Positions 55,690 to 64,000 are shown, numbered from the stretch's first letter. The stretch is DNA of 64,000 nucleotides from Gammaproteobacteria bacterium (GCA_030429175.1 JAUIDD010000002.1:108012-172011); one strand, 5' to 3'. Program-made: numbers and translations. Notes: generated from the letters alone by a model not told the origin.

Positions 55690-57051
55690 ATGTTATATAT
55701 GAACTTACTTGATAATAATAAAATACAAAAATTAGCCAAAAAAAGCCTCCCAAGCTCTATTGATAGATTATCGTGGACCAGAGCGAAACTTGAGAACTAT
55801 CAGCTTAAAAAATTGAAATTAATATTAGCATATGCAAAAAAATACTCTCCATGGTATGCACATACACTCAAAAACATTGAATTATCTTCATTTACTCTAA
55901 AAGATTTAAATAAGATCCCTATTCTCACCAAAGATACATTCATAAATCATTGGGATGATATTGTCACTGATAGAAAACTATCACTAAAATATATACAATC
56001 TATCATTAATCAGAAATGTAAGAATAACACTTCATACAGAATAACGCGTTCAGGTGGCACATCTGGCAAAACAGGACTCTATGTATTTGACCGCTCTGCC
56101 TGGATCAACTCATTTAATTCGACAATAAGAGCACTAATACACGAAAAAGTTATACAGAATAAAATTAATCAAACAATCACTCGCATCACTTTAGCAGCTC
56201 CTTTTACTACACATATGACAAGTAGCTTAATGATTGGTGCCCAGTCTGCGGTAAATGATATATATTTACCTGTAACAGAACCATATGACTTAATTCTAAA
56301 AAAAATTCAAACTCATAATATTGATATCTTGCAAGGCTTCCCCTCAATGCTATCAAAAATAGCGACTTCTCACCTTAATGGTGATATTTATATAACACCA
56401 TCGATTATAATTAGCATGGCAGAACCACTAGATGCTCAAACGAAAACTCTATTAAAAAAGACTTGGAACGTTAAAATTTATGATGTTTGGGCTACAGGCG
56501 AATTTGGCCCCCTAGGCATCACCTGTCATAGTTGTGATAATATTATACTAAATAGTGATCATTGTTATTTTGAATATAGCTTTAATAAAACGATCCCACC
56601 AACATCAAATACTCTTTTAGTTACAAGCCTTCACAATAAAGTAATGCCATTAATCAGATATCAAGTTGATGATATACTTGAACAGTCAGAACCTAACACA
56701 TGTTGCCACTCTCATTTTGGAGTTATAGGTGGCATCATCGGACGCCCCAGTGATATCTTCTATTACGATAATATTATAGTTCACGGATATTGTATTCGTA
56801 TGGTATTTCTTAAATTCCCCAATATACTGGACTACCAGATTTATCAAACACAATCTGGAGTTGCTGTACACCTAAACAAAAAATATCAATCACAAGATAA
56901 TGATATTAAAAAATTATGCACCATGTTAAAAGATAATCTATGCCACCTTGGCTTGAAAAATCCAACTGTTAAAATAAAATATGTAGACAAAATGAAAACA
57001 ACTCCTGCAGGAAAAACACAAAGACTTATTGCATTAAAGGAGAAAAAATGA
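55690..57051 (+). CDS. PaaK-like adenylate-forming enzyme
   Basis: 453 residues. The phosphate loop RSGGTSGKTG, WATGEFGP and LIRYQVDD are as in phenylacetate-CoA ligase-type enzymes. The C-terminus ends in MKTTPAGKTQRLI, with the Lys expected of the catalytic second domain. These enzymes activate an acid as AMP ester and pass it to CoA or a carrier. Here it may load a starter acid or activate the finished acid for coupling to an amine. No obvious ribosome site. Confidence 0.82.
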   Translation: MLYMNLLDNNKIQKLAKKSLPSSIDRLSWTRAKLENYQLKKLKLILAYAKKYSPWYAHTLKNIELSSFTLKDLNKIPILTKDTFINHWDDIVTDRKLSLKYIQSIINQKCKNNTSYRITRSGGTSGKTGLYVFDRSAWINSFNSTIRALIHEKVIQNKINQTITRITLAAPFTTHMTSSLMIGAQSAVNDIYLPVTEPYDLILKKIQTHNIDILQGFPSMLSKIATSHLNGDIYITPSIIISMAEPLDAQTKTLLKKTWNVKIYDVWATGEFGPLGITCHSCDNIILNSDHCYFEYSFNKTIPPTSNTLLVTSLHNKVMPLIRYQVDDILEQSEPNTCCHSHFGVIGGIIGRPSDIFYYDNIIVHGYCIRMVFLKFPNILDYQIYQTQSGVAVHLNKKYQSQDNDIKKLCTMLKDNLCHLGLKNPTVKIKYVDKMKTTPAGKTQRLIALKEKK

Positions 57052-58067
57052 CAGTCACACAAAAACCATCCCTACTGAACTGTAGTGATATTAAAAGCAT
57101 TCAGCAGCTTGTATACCTAGTCTATAAAGATGCCTATGCCTCAGACTGGATTTACAAAAAAGAGGAACTAAAAAATAAAATACGCTCAAAAGAGTTGACT
57201 TTTTTGGGTATAAAAAAGAATGGAATGTTGGTTGGCCTACTATGTATGAGCTATCCGCACCCAACCCAATATGTAATTGAACTGAATAAACTTATTATTC
57301 ACCCAGCCTACCGTGCTTATCAAAATGGATCTGTGATTCGCTCACTAATAATGGAATCAAAAAAAATAGTAAATAACTTAGCAGAAAAAACTCATGTTTG
57401 TGTACTCTTGACAGCACCAATAGTAAAGCATCAACTCTCTCAAAAGTTACAGCTTATTTTAGGTTTATATTCTGTCGGCATAGCTTACTGTACACGTCCT
57501 GATGAACATGAACTGCATAAAATTTTAAAAAATAAAACACAATCCCTAAATCTTGCTTCCCTCAAAAGAAATGATCAAGTAATTTCCATTTACTGCTACA
57601 AAAACAAACTTAGTATTATTGATATTTGCCTCCCACGAAAATATTTTTTAATATTAGAATCATTACTACCACACGAAAAATTATCTATTTTTAATAGTAA
57701 AAAAAGCAAACCACTTCCAAATAATGATGTAAACTTACAAATTAAACCAAGACAAAGCTTTGTCACATTCAAAATTGATTCCACGTGTAATTATAATGAC
57801 CTAGTTAAAGATTTACTCGATATAATTAATAAAAATTATAGAGTAATTCATATTTATATAAATGTTGGAAACTATGATAATATCGAGCTTATAGAAAAGC
57901 TTGACACACTAGGACTTATATTTAGTTATTTCATTCCTTGTTATTTCGGAGCAGGTGGACATGCACTTGTATTACAATATCTAAATAATCTCAAACCAAC
58001 CTCTAAATCAAAACAATTTTACGATCCTAAAATGCAGCTATTACATAAACAATTACTAGGAGTCTAA
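57048..58067 (+). CDS. GNAT-like acyltransferase with unknown C-terminal half
   Basis: 339 residues. The first 150 have the GNAT pattern of a folding core: ELTFLGIKKNGMLVGLLCMSYPHP then VIELNKLIIHPAYRAYQNGSVIRSLI, the last being the acetyl-CoA-pyrophosphate-like turn. The second half (160-339) is not recognised and is beta/alpha with FGAGGHALVLQYL near the end. It could join an acyl group, maybe the polyene acid, to an amine. AAAGGAG precedes the ATG, overlapping the PaaK-like stop by four bases. Confidence 0.65.
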   Translation: MTVTQKPSLLNCSDIKSIQQLVYLVYKDAYASDWIYKKEELKNKIRSKELTFLGIKKNGMLVGLLCMSYPHPTQYVIELNKLIIHPAYRAYQNGSVIRSLIMESKKIVNNLAEKTHVCVLLTAPIVKHQLSQKLQLILGLYSVGIAYCTRPDEHELHKILKNKTQSLNLASLKRNDQVISIYCYKNKLSIIDICLPRKYFLILESLLPHEKLSIFNSKKSKPLPNNDVNLQIKPRQSFVTFKIDSTCNYNDLVKDLLDIINKNYRVIHIYINVGNYDNIELIEKLDTLGLIFSYFIPCYFGAGGHALVLQYLNNLKPTSKSKQFYDPKMQLLHKQLLGV

Positions 58068-58070
58068 TGT

Positions 58071-59396
58071 ATGTTTAAATCCTTAATTAATACTTCCTAT
58101 CCATTTATATGCTCCCGTCTTTTAAATGTTTTACTTGATGTTATATCAGTTTTTATTGTTGCTCACCTTGGCATATCTATACTGTCAGCTTACGGCATTG
58201 TTATGCCCATCTATTTAACCATTTTCTTAATTATCACCTCTTACTTGCTTATCTTCTCAGTTAAAGCTGCACGTATTTCACAAAATAAAAATATAATGTC
58301 TATCTATATTGGTTCAGGACTGGTTTTTTCTCTTATATTATCGATTATCAATATAATTATTTTTATTGCTATACCTAAAATATTACCATATCTTGGACAG
58401 TCTATCTCAGTTAGCCATTATGCGGGAAACTTTTTTTACCTAATTACATTGGGCGTTCCCGCCATACTAATGAATATTATCATTACTCAAACTTTAGTTG
58501 TTTACTCAAAATCAGCTTTTGTATTATGGTCTGCAATTATTCAAGTTTGTGTTGGTATTTTCTTTGTATTACTATTCACACACTACTTTAAGCTGAACCT
58601 CAAAGGTGTTGCTCTAGGATTTGATATTTCATATTGGGCTAAATTTTTTATTCTGATGACATATTTAAAAAATTCTAAGGATATTGAATTTAAATGTAAA
58701 CTTGGTAGCAAGCCCCAAATAACAGAAGACATTAAGTTTTTAGTAAAATTAGGCTGGCCAGTATCATTACAATATGGCGGCGAGCTATTAGCTGGTTCAA
58801 TAGCTGCCCTTATGATTGGGCACATATACTCTGAAGCACTGGCCGCACAACAGTTAGCAAACCAAGTCAGAGTGTTATGTATTATGATACCGTATGGCTT
58901 GAGTCAAGGCTTGTCCATTATGCTTTCTGCAAAACATTCCGGTGACTTAGCTGAGAGACGTGCATACACACACCTTTTTTTAAAAGAATCTTTATTTTGG
59001 ACTATACCTATTATGCTTGCAATTGTATTAGTCATAAATTCATTTTCACTAAATTATGCAATAAACTTTCTCAACACCAATAACCAACATTTAATTTATT
59101 TAACACAAATATTTATTGTTATAACATCAGTCGCCGTTTTATTCGATACTATTAAATATCTCTTAATGGGCCTTCTACGCGGCATGAGTGATACAAAAGG
59201 TAGTATGTTTCATTCTCTAGGAGCTTATTATATTATTGGTATACCATCTGCATATTTGATGGGTTATGTGCTACATCTTGGAGCCATTGGCATTCGTCTA
59301 GGCATGCTGTTTGGATTATTAGTAAGCGTAATACTTATATTTAAATATTACTTAAACTTTGTAAATTGTAAATATACCAGGGAATCGTATCACTGA
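58071..59396 (+). CDS. MATE-family efflux transporter, second copy
   Basis: 441 residues, 12 helices: LINTSYPFICSRLLNVLLDVISVFIVAHLGISILSAYGIV in the first half, VKLGWPVSLQYGGELLAGSIAALMIGHIYSEALAAQQ in the second, the standard MATE pattern. No close likeness to the 43.9-kb copy in wording, though it keeps the same fold. AGGAG lies upstream of the ATG. It ends the 12-gene plus-strand run and is followed by a perfect 20-bp hairpin. Confidence 0.87.
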   Translation: MFKSLINTSYPFICSRLLNVLLDVISVFIVAHLGISILSAYGIVMPIYLTIFLIITSYLLIFSVKAARISQNKNIMSIYIGSGLVFSLILSIINIIIFIAIPKILPYLGQSISVSHYAGNFFYLITLGVPAILMNIIITQTLVVYSKSAFVLWSAIIQVCVGIFFVLLFTHYFKLNLKGVALGFDISYWAKFFILMTYLKNSKDIEFKCKLGSKPQITEDIKFLVKLGWPVSLQYGGELLAGSIAALMIGHIYSEALAAQQLANQVRVLCIMIPYGLSQGLSIMLSAKHSGDLAERRAYTHLFLKESLFWTIPIMLAIVLVINSFSLNYAINFLNTNNQHLIYLTQIFIVITSVAVLFDTIKYLLMGLLRGMSDTKGSMFHSLGAYYIIGIPSAYLMGYVLHLGAIGIRLGMLFGLLVSVILIFKYYLNFVNCKYTRESYH

Positions 59397-59412
59397 ACAT
59401 GCGATCCATAAA

Positions 59413-59479
59413 TAACCTCAGCATCTGTATTACAAATCAAGCATTGACAGTCTTATTTTTAATACAGATGCTGAGGTTA
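59413..59479. repeat. Perfect 20-bp inverted repeat between the convergent genes
   Basis: TAACCTCAGCATCTGTATTA at 59413 and its exact reverse complement at 59460, with a 27-base loop. No T run follows in either direction. The right arm overlaps the stop codon of halogenase-like copy B. The outer TAACCTCA is the same as that of the MITE ends at 12 and 29.6 kb. It may act as a bidirectional transcription barrier. Confidence 0.75.
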
Positions 59480-61123
59480 AACATTGTTAACTACCTGAGA
59501 TTGCGTAACTCTCCATAAATCATATTTATTCCCATCTCCATTAATATAAAAGTCTGGAACAATACATTTATAATTTATAATATCATTTGCTAATTTTTTC
59601 ATAAGCGTAAGATTACTATTAATTTCTCTTTTTAAATCGCCATCGCTAATCTTTTTTTCCACATATAGCTGCTTATATATACGTCCACCATAATATTTTG
59701 AATGAATAATATCTGAAAAATTTAAAAAATTGTTTTCTAATCTAATTTTTTTATACTTATCGGCATTTTCTATAAAATGATTTTGCACTCTAGTTGTTAA
59801 TTCTTTATATGTTTTAAATGCATCCAATCCTACTGTACTCATAAAATCTAAATCACAAAATTTATTTTTATAAAATAATAAATATGGAACACCAAATGCA
59901 CAGATAGTATCCCAAAGAATTTTTTGAATCATTAAGTATGGACTATCAAAATTTTTATAATGGCCATCAAAATGTAATAATAATATATTAAAATATTCTA
60001 TATATGTATTATTATAAAGACTTATCCGATTGGAAATACTTTCACCATTGCTATCCCTATAAATTAGATCTGTAATATAAGTATTCCCCAGTGCAATAAA
60101 ATCGTTTCCTGGTGAATAAAATGGATCAGCAAAAACACCTGCTTCACCTGTAATATACCATCTGTTTTCAGAATATAACTTCTGGCATGAATACGCATAA
60201 TGTTTAAGCCTACGAAAATCAAGCAACTTATCTTTAAGGTCTTTAATATTTAAATAACATTGTGGCTCGTGTATTGCTAGCCATTCTAGAGTTGTATCAA
60301 AATTTTCAAAATGGTTAACATGGTGAATTTTAGGATCATAGACCACACCGATACTCGTTGCACCCGATGATAAAGGTATAAGCCAAACCCAATATCCCTT
60401 ACCCATTAAATGATTGGTACTGTAATAACGTTGCCCATAGGGGCTTCTTTGCCCCCATAACTTATCTTTCGACCACGTACCCACATCAACCACTGATTTC
60501 AACCTAAACCACGCTGCCGAACTATCATGCTGCAAAGGCTTATGCAAGTTTAATTTTCGCTTTAAAAAACTAAATCTGCCTGTTGCATCAACCACCCATC
60601 GAGCTTGCAATTCATATGACTGATCATTTTTTTGATAATAAATAATATGATTTTTGCACTTATCATCTGATAAGTGTATATCTTTTATAATCGCAGGCGT
60701 GATAATCATTATTCCTTTTTTTTGATTTATATCATAAAGATGATTTTCAAACCTTCCTCTGTCAATCTGGTATGTCGGCACTGGGGTTGGAAGCTGAGCA
60801 GAACCCATTTCATAACGCTTTGTTACGTCTGTATTATCATTTTGGGGAAAGAAATAACGCAATCCTAATTTCTGAAAATGCTCCCTTATCAAGTGTTGCT
60901 TAAGTCCTAATGTGTGAGCATAATACCGCGCACCCATTTCGACAGTGGACTCTCCCACTTTAATTGCTGCTTCTGGCAGAGGGTAGACATTTCTTTCAAG
61001 GACGGTAATTGTTTTATCAGGCATCTTCCGCTTAAGCTGTCTGGCAATAGATAATCCAGCGATACCACCGCCTAATATAACAATATCTACCGTGTCTGAT
61101 ACATTCGTGTTGACCATGCTCAT
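59477..61123 (-). CDS. FAD-dependent halogenase-like oxidoreductase, copy B
   Basis: 548 residues from the ATG at 61123 (a TTG three codons upstream is also in frame). Same features as copy A: GGGIAG, KVGESTVE, the Lys in QKLGLRYFF, NHLMGKGYWVWLIP (WxWxIP) and GVFADPFYSPGNDF (Fx.Px.Sx.G). The C-terminus is about 50 residues longer than copy A. It is on the minus strand, convergent with the second MATE gene, so it is separately transcribed and may add a different or alternative modification. Halogenation remains unproven. Confidence 0.85.
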   Translation of the reverse strand: MSMVNTNVSDTVDIVILGGGIAGLSIARQLKRKMPDKTITVLERNVYPLPEAAIKVGESTVEMGARYYAHTLGLKQHLIREHFQKLGLRYFFPQNDNTDVTKRYEMGSAQLPTPVPTYQIDRGRFENHLYDINQKKGIMIITPAIIKDIHLSDDKCKNHIIYYQKNDQSYELQARWVVDATGRFSFLKRKLNLHKPLQHDSSAAWFRLKSVVDVGTWSKDKLWGQRSPYGQRYYSTNHLMGKGYWVWLIPLSSGATSIGVVYDPKIHHVNHFENFDTTLEWLAIHEPQCYLNIKDLKDKLLDFRRLKHYAYSCQKLYSENRWYITGEAGVFADPFYSPGNDFIALGNTYITDLIYRDSNGESISNRISLYNNTYIEYFNILLLHFDGHYKNFDSPYLMIQKILWDTICAFGVPYLLFYKNKFCDLDFMSTVGLDAFKTYKELTTRVQNHFIENADKYKKIRLENNFLNFSDIIHSKYYGGRIYKQLYVEKKISDGDLKREINSNLTLMKKLANDIINYKCIVPDFYINGDGNKYDLWRVTQSQVVNNV

Positions 61124-61250
61124 CCAACTCAAATTTTTGTATAACTAAATTCATTTAAATATACATTTATTTGATATTAATGCAATAGTTTTAACTTTTT
61201 TCATCTTTACACATCTAGGAGCTGTTAACAACTACTCCTAAACAAATATA

Positions 61251-61988
61251 CTATGATTTACGTAGAAAATTAAAGCACCACATCACAGGACCGGATAAAA
61301 CATACAGCGCAAATAAGACAAATAACACATCAGCAGGATCGAGTGATACAAGCACTAATAAGATCACCACAAAAAGAATGACAAAGAAAGGTACACGTCC
61401 ACGCATATCAAAATCTTTAAAGCTGCGAAATTGAATAGTACTTACTTTTAGAAATGCAATTGCAACTGTGACAATAATCGTCACGATATGCATGGCAGGC
61501 GTGGAACCAGAAATTCCATTTGATTCACACATCCAAATAAAGCTTGCTATGAATCCAGCAGCCGCTGTTGTAGATAATCCTAAGAAAAAGTGTTTATCTT
61601 CATTTTGATCTTGAGAATTAAAACGTGCTAAACGTAGTGCCGTACAAACCGTATAAATAAAAGCAGCTAACCAACCGGCTTTACCCAAATGTGTTAAAGA
61701 CCAATAGTATAAAATCAATGCTGGACTTAGGCCAAAACTCAACATATCTGACAAGCTATCATATTCAGCACCAAACTTAGTCTGTGAGTGTGTCAAACGT
61801 GCCACTCGCCCATCTAAGCCATCTAGAATCATCGCCACAAAAATCGCAATCGAGGCAGCTTCAAAGTTATGTTTGGTCGCAGCAATAATTGCATAAAAGC
61901 CAGCAAATAACGCCGCTGTGGTAAACAGGTTTGGTAATAGGTAAATACCGCGCATCCCACGATTAGTGCTTGGTTTTTCATCTGACAT
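61251..61988 (-). CDS. pssA: CDP-diacylglycerol--serine O-phosphatidyltransferase
   Basis: 245 residues, membrane protein. IYLLPNLFTTAALFAGFYAI, and the complete CDP-alcohol signature in LDGLDGRVARLTHSQTKFG then EYDSLSDMLSFGLSP. This is the PssA type found in many bacteria other than E. coli. It makes phosphatidylserine, which is decarboxylated to phosphatidylethanolamine. Normal host-like codon use, so the acquired region ends before it. Confidence 0.92.
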   Translation of the reverse strand: MSDEKPSTNRGMRGIYLLPNLFTTAALFAGFYAIIAATKHNFEAASIAIFVAMILDGLDGRVARLTHSQTKFGAEYDSLSDMLSFGLSPALILYYWSLTHLGKAGWLAAFIYTVCTALRLARFNSQDQNEDKHFFLGLSTTAAAGFIASFIWMCESNGISGSTPAMHIVTIIVTVAIAFLKVSTIQFRSFKDFDMRGRVPFFVILFVVILLVLVSLDPADVLFVLFALYVLSGPVMWCFNFLRKS

Positions 61989-62098
61989 CGTTCATAATCT
62001 CTTGTCAAACATGCAGTGCTCTTTATGAACATTATGTACATGTATCGGGTTAATAGGTGCTATAATATAACACAATTTACTTAATTTTTTTCATCAAT

Positions 62099-62398
62099 AT
62101 GACTGACAAAAAATCAAAAATTATTATTGAGGGCATCACTGAAAGTGGTGAGACGTTTCGCCCAAGCGATTGGGCTGAGCGTATGAGCGGCAATTTATCA
62201 ACTTTTGAGCGTCGCCGCATTAAATACTCCCCACTACTACAACCATCCACTAAAGATGGACATAGATGTGTGCTACTCGATCCAAAGCTCAAAGAATCTA
62301 ATCCTGAGCTTTATCAGTCAATATTGGACTTTGCTAACACCAACCATTTGAAAATTTGTCAAGAAGATGAAAACAACGCTCCCAAAAAGGAAGACTAG
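62099..62398 (+). CDS. DUF3579-family protein
   Basis: 99 residues. IIEGITESGETFRPSDWAERM, FERRRIKYSPLLQPSTKDGHRCVLLDPKL and LDFANTNHLKI give the DUF3579 pattern, a small domain of unknown function often beside cardiolipin-synthase genes. The 3' end overlaps the phospholipase-D-type gene by 32 bases, so the two are linked in translation. Confidence 0.85.
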   Translation: MTDKKSKIIIEGITESGETFRPSDWAERMSGNLSTFERRRIKYSPLLQPSTKDGHRCVLLDPKLKESNPELYQSILDFANTNHLKICQEDENNAPKKED

Positions 62399-63539
62399 CC
62401 CCTGGCCCAGGCCTAAAGAACGCATCTTTGCTAATGGCAAGGCACATTTTGATCATATGCTAAAGGATATCGCGCAGGCGACAACTACTATCGACCTTGA
62501 AACTTATATCTTCCAACGTGATAGTATCGGCGAGCTTATTACCAGTGCGCTGATTGATGCTTGTAGGCGTGGTGTGAGAGTTCGCATCCTAGTTGATGGT
62601 GCTGGCACGCCCGCGTGGACTGCAACTTATGCCAAACCCCTCGAACATGCTGGTGCCGAAACACGTATCTATCACCCCTTCCCCTGGCAACTATGGAACT
62701 ACAGCCGCTCCATCATTAAACTGCCATTTTTATTGAAATGGACTTATCTCTTCCTTAAAGCGAATAAACGCAACCATCGCAAAACCTGTATTATCGACAA
62801 TCAGATCACTTATATCGGCAGCATGAATATTACTAAGGCTCACATGCCTTATGAAAACGATGGCAGCAACTGGCGTGATACATCGGTGCGCATCCAACAA
62901 CCTGAACTTAGCAGCCTAACAAAAGCGTTTGAAGCTGCTTGGAGTCATCGCTCTATCCAAGAACGTATCCAAGATATTTTTCATCATGTCCGTCGCAATC
63001 CTGTCATACGTTTAAATTATTCATGGATACGCAGGCGCATCCTCTATAAAAACTTATTACGTAAAGTATCACACTGTAAAAAGCGTATTTGGATTACTAA
63101 TGCCTATTTTGTGCCAGATAACTTTTTATTGCGTCGTATCAAAGAAGCCGCGCGTCGTGGTGTAGATGTACGTATTTTACTGCCCAAAAAATCAGACGTA
63201 TTGATGATGCCATGGGCATCTTCTACATTCTATTACAGCCTACTTAAAAATGGGGTACGCATATTTGAATATATGCCGAGTAACTTACACGCCAAAACAC
63301 TCATCCTCGATAACTGGATGTTGGTAGGCTCGAGCAACCTAAATCATCGCAGCCTGCTCCATGACCTTGAAATCGATGTCAATGTCAGACGCTTCTCATC
63401 CAAACAACAACTCATTTCATTATTCGAAGAAGATCTTAAACACGCCAAAGAAATTTTTATCGATGATCTTGGCACTCACCGTCCATGGCGTCAACGCTTC
63501 CTTGGACGTATCGTGTTATACCTGAAATATTGGATCTAA
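62367..63539 (+). CDS. clsB: Cardiolipin synthase B-like (phospholipase D family)
   Basis: 390 residues with two HKD motifs: NHRKTCIIDNQITYIGSMN at about 134 and LHAKTLILDNWMLVGSSNLNHRSLLHDLEID at about 308. This is the ClsB/YbhO type, which makes cardiolipin or related lipids. No membrane helices at the N-terminus, unlike ClsA. Together with pssA nearby, it points to a phospholipid function of this region. Confidence 0.88.
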   Translation: MKTTLPKRKTSPWPRPKERIFANGKAHFDHMLKDIAQATTTIDLETYIFQRDSIGELITSALIDACRRGVRVRILVDGAGTPAWTATYAKPLEHAGAETRIYHPFPWQLWNYSRSIIKLPFLLKWTYLFLKANKRNHRKTCIIDNQITYIGSMNITKAHMPYENDGSNWRDTSVRIQQPELSSLTKAFEAAWSHRSIQERIQDIFHHVRRNPVIRLNYSWIRRRILYKNLLRKVSHCKKRIWITNAYFVPDNFLLRRIKEAARRGVDVRILLPKKSDVLMMPWASSTFYYSLLKNGVRIFEYMPSNLHAKTLILDNWMLVGSSNLNHRSLLHDLEIDVNVRRFSSKQQLISLFEEDLKHAKEIFIDDLGTHRPWRQRFLGRIVLYLKYWI

Positions 63540-63873
63540 GGAGAATAACTTACTGTCAACTGCGAATGATCTGATAAAGGAGTTTCCCCAGGGGCAGGTA
63601 ATACATCTGGAACCTTACCTTTAAAACTTGAGAAATGAAATAAATCTGCAACAATATTTGGTTTTGGTATTATTGGTAACTGTGAAGTTGGAACTGATGA
63701 AACCGCCACACAACAGTCAGAAACCATTGTAGGTAATTTTGCACTAAGCGCGCATAAAAAAAGTAAATCTAATCGACTACTAGGCATTCCATCATCACTA
63801 AAAATACGATTCAACGTTATAAGACTCGATGATAATCTAGCTAAATCATCAGCAGATACAGCATGAGAATCAG
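63536..63873 (-). pseudogene. 3' end of a gene cut by an insertion sequence
   Basis: An open frame of about 112 codons reads from the right-hand insertion-sequence end at 63874 to a stop at 63536 (KLLSDSHAVSADDLARLSS, then LITLNRIFSDDGMPSSRLDLLF, ending LTVSYSP). No ATG or GTG lies before the break; a TTG at 63814 is an unlikely start. The 5' part should lie beyond the insertion, outside the window. The protein is not recognised. It overlaps the clsB stop by four bases. Confidence 0.5.
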
Positions 63874-64000
63874 ACAGGAGTTTCGCACTTAGCTAAAAAT
63901 TGAGTTAATCTGTCAGTTTTTAAAAACTGATGGTGTTTCAAAGATGTCGAAGCATAAATGCACAAAAGAAATTTACCAGGCCTTTCTCCAAGCGAGTAGC
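63874..64000 (+). mobile_element. Left end of an insertion sequence with transposase start, cut by window edge
   Basis: ACAGGAGTTTCGCACTT at 63874-63890 is a terminal repeat that also occurs, reversed and exactly, at 47423-47439. A frame from the ATG at 63944 reads MSKHKCTKEIYQAFLQASS to the window edge, a typical transposase-like N-terminus, although I cannot name the family. Confidence 0.6.

Noticed and set aside
43878..59396. Cluster as a canonical aryl polyene pathway.
   Set aside because: It has KS-CLF, KR, DH and ACP in common, but also a carotenoid oxygenase relative, aldehyde dehydrogenase, GcvT-fused carrier and MATE exporters, and I saw none of the outer-membrane lipoprotein or thioesterase genes expected in aryl polyene clusters.

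Overview
The window looks like chromosome from a low-GC gammaproteobacterium, perhaps of the Legionellales type (an inference from gene content, not from any search). Typical gammaproteobacterial blocks are rplM-rpsI with sspA-sspB, lpoA-yraN-diaA-dolP, rsmI, coaA, tamA-tamB, ampG, sdaA, pssA, mraZ-rsmH-ftsL-ftsI and a class A RNase P RNA.

Layout. 1-8.4 kb: end of engB, a NitT/TauT-type ABC transporter without its binding protein, an SDR epimerase, a hydrolase, a protein with an LPD7-like domain, an unrecognised 585-residue protein and an HU protein with a histone-H1-like tail. 8.8-11.7 kb: rplM, rpsI (with an unusual acidic insertion), tRNA-Gln, sspA, sspB and a PAP2-type phosphatase that runs antisense into sspB. 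11.8-21.3 kb: the lpoA-yraN-diaA-dolP-site-2-protease operon, an Fe-S photolyase/SDR/ZntB block, rsmI and sodC. 21.3-25.3 kb: pabB-pabA, two membrane proteins, an oxidoreductase remnant and rnpB. 26-29.6 kb: the first four dcw cluster genes with an MraZ-type promoter. The cluster is cut off after ftsI by a 259-bp MITE, a dead DUF4143 ATPase gene and an IS66-like insertion sequence. 32.3-43.6 kb: mutarotase, coaA, tamAB, ampG, sdaA and a half-length MFS protein.

The striking region is 43.9-61.1 kb, an AT-rich, apparently acquired biosynthetic cluster of 13 genes. It holds a MATE exporter, a FabZ-like dehydratase, an FAD halogenase-like enzyme, an acyl carrier protein fused to a GcvT-like domain, a fused ketosynthase/chain-length-factor, an aldehyde dehydrogenase, a FabG-type ketoreductase, a carotenoid-oxygenase-family enzyme, a malonyl-transferase-like AT, a PaaK-like adenylating enzyme, a GNAT-like protein, a second MATE exporter and, on the opposite strand, a second FAD halogenase-like enzyme. 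Ketoreductase and dehydratase are present but no enoyl reductase, so the expected chain is a conjugated polyene. A carotenoid-cleaving-type oxygenase plus an aldehyde dehydrogenase suggest the polyene is cleaved oxidatively and the aldehyde oxidised to an acid. I do not recognise this combination as a described pathway.

Small mobile or repeated elements are common: two MITE copies with perfect 17-bp terminal repeats and flanking TA, an IS66-like element, sites resembling the ends of another insertion sequence left of, inside and right of the biosynthetic cluster, a 165-bp palindromic element and short GTGCC-W-GGCAC palindromes. The window ends in the start of a transposase gene that has cut a minus-strand gene.
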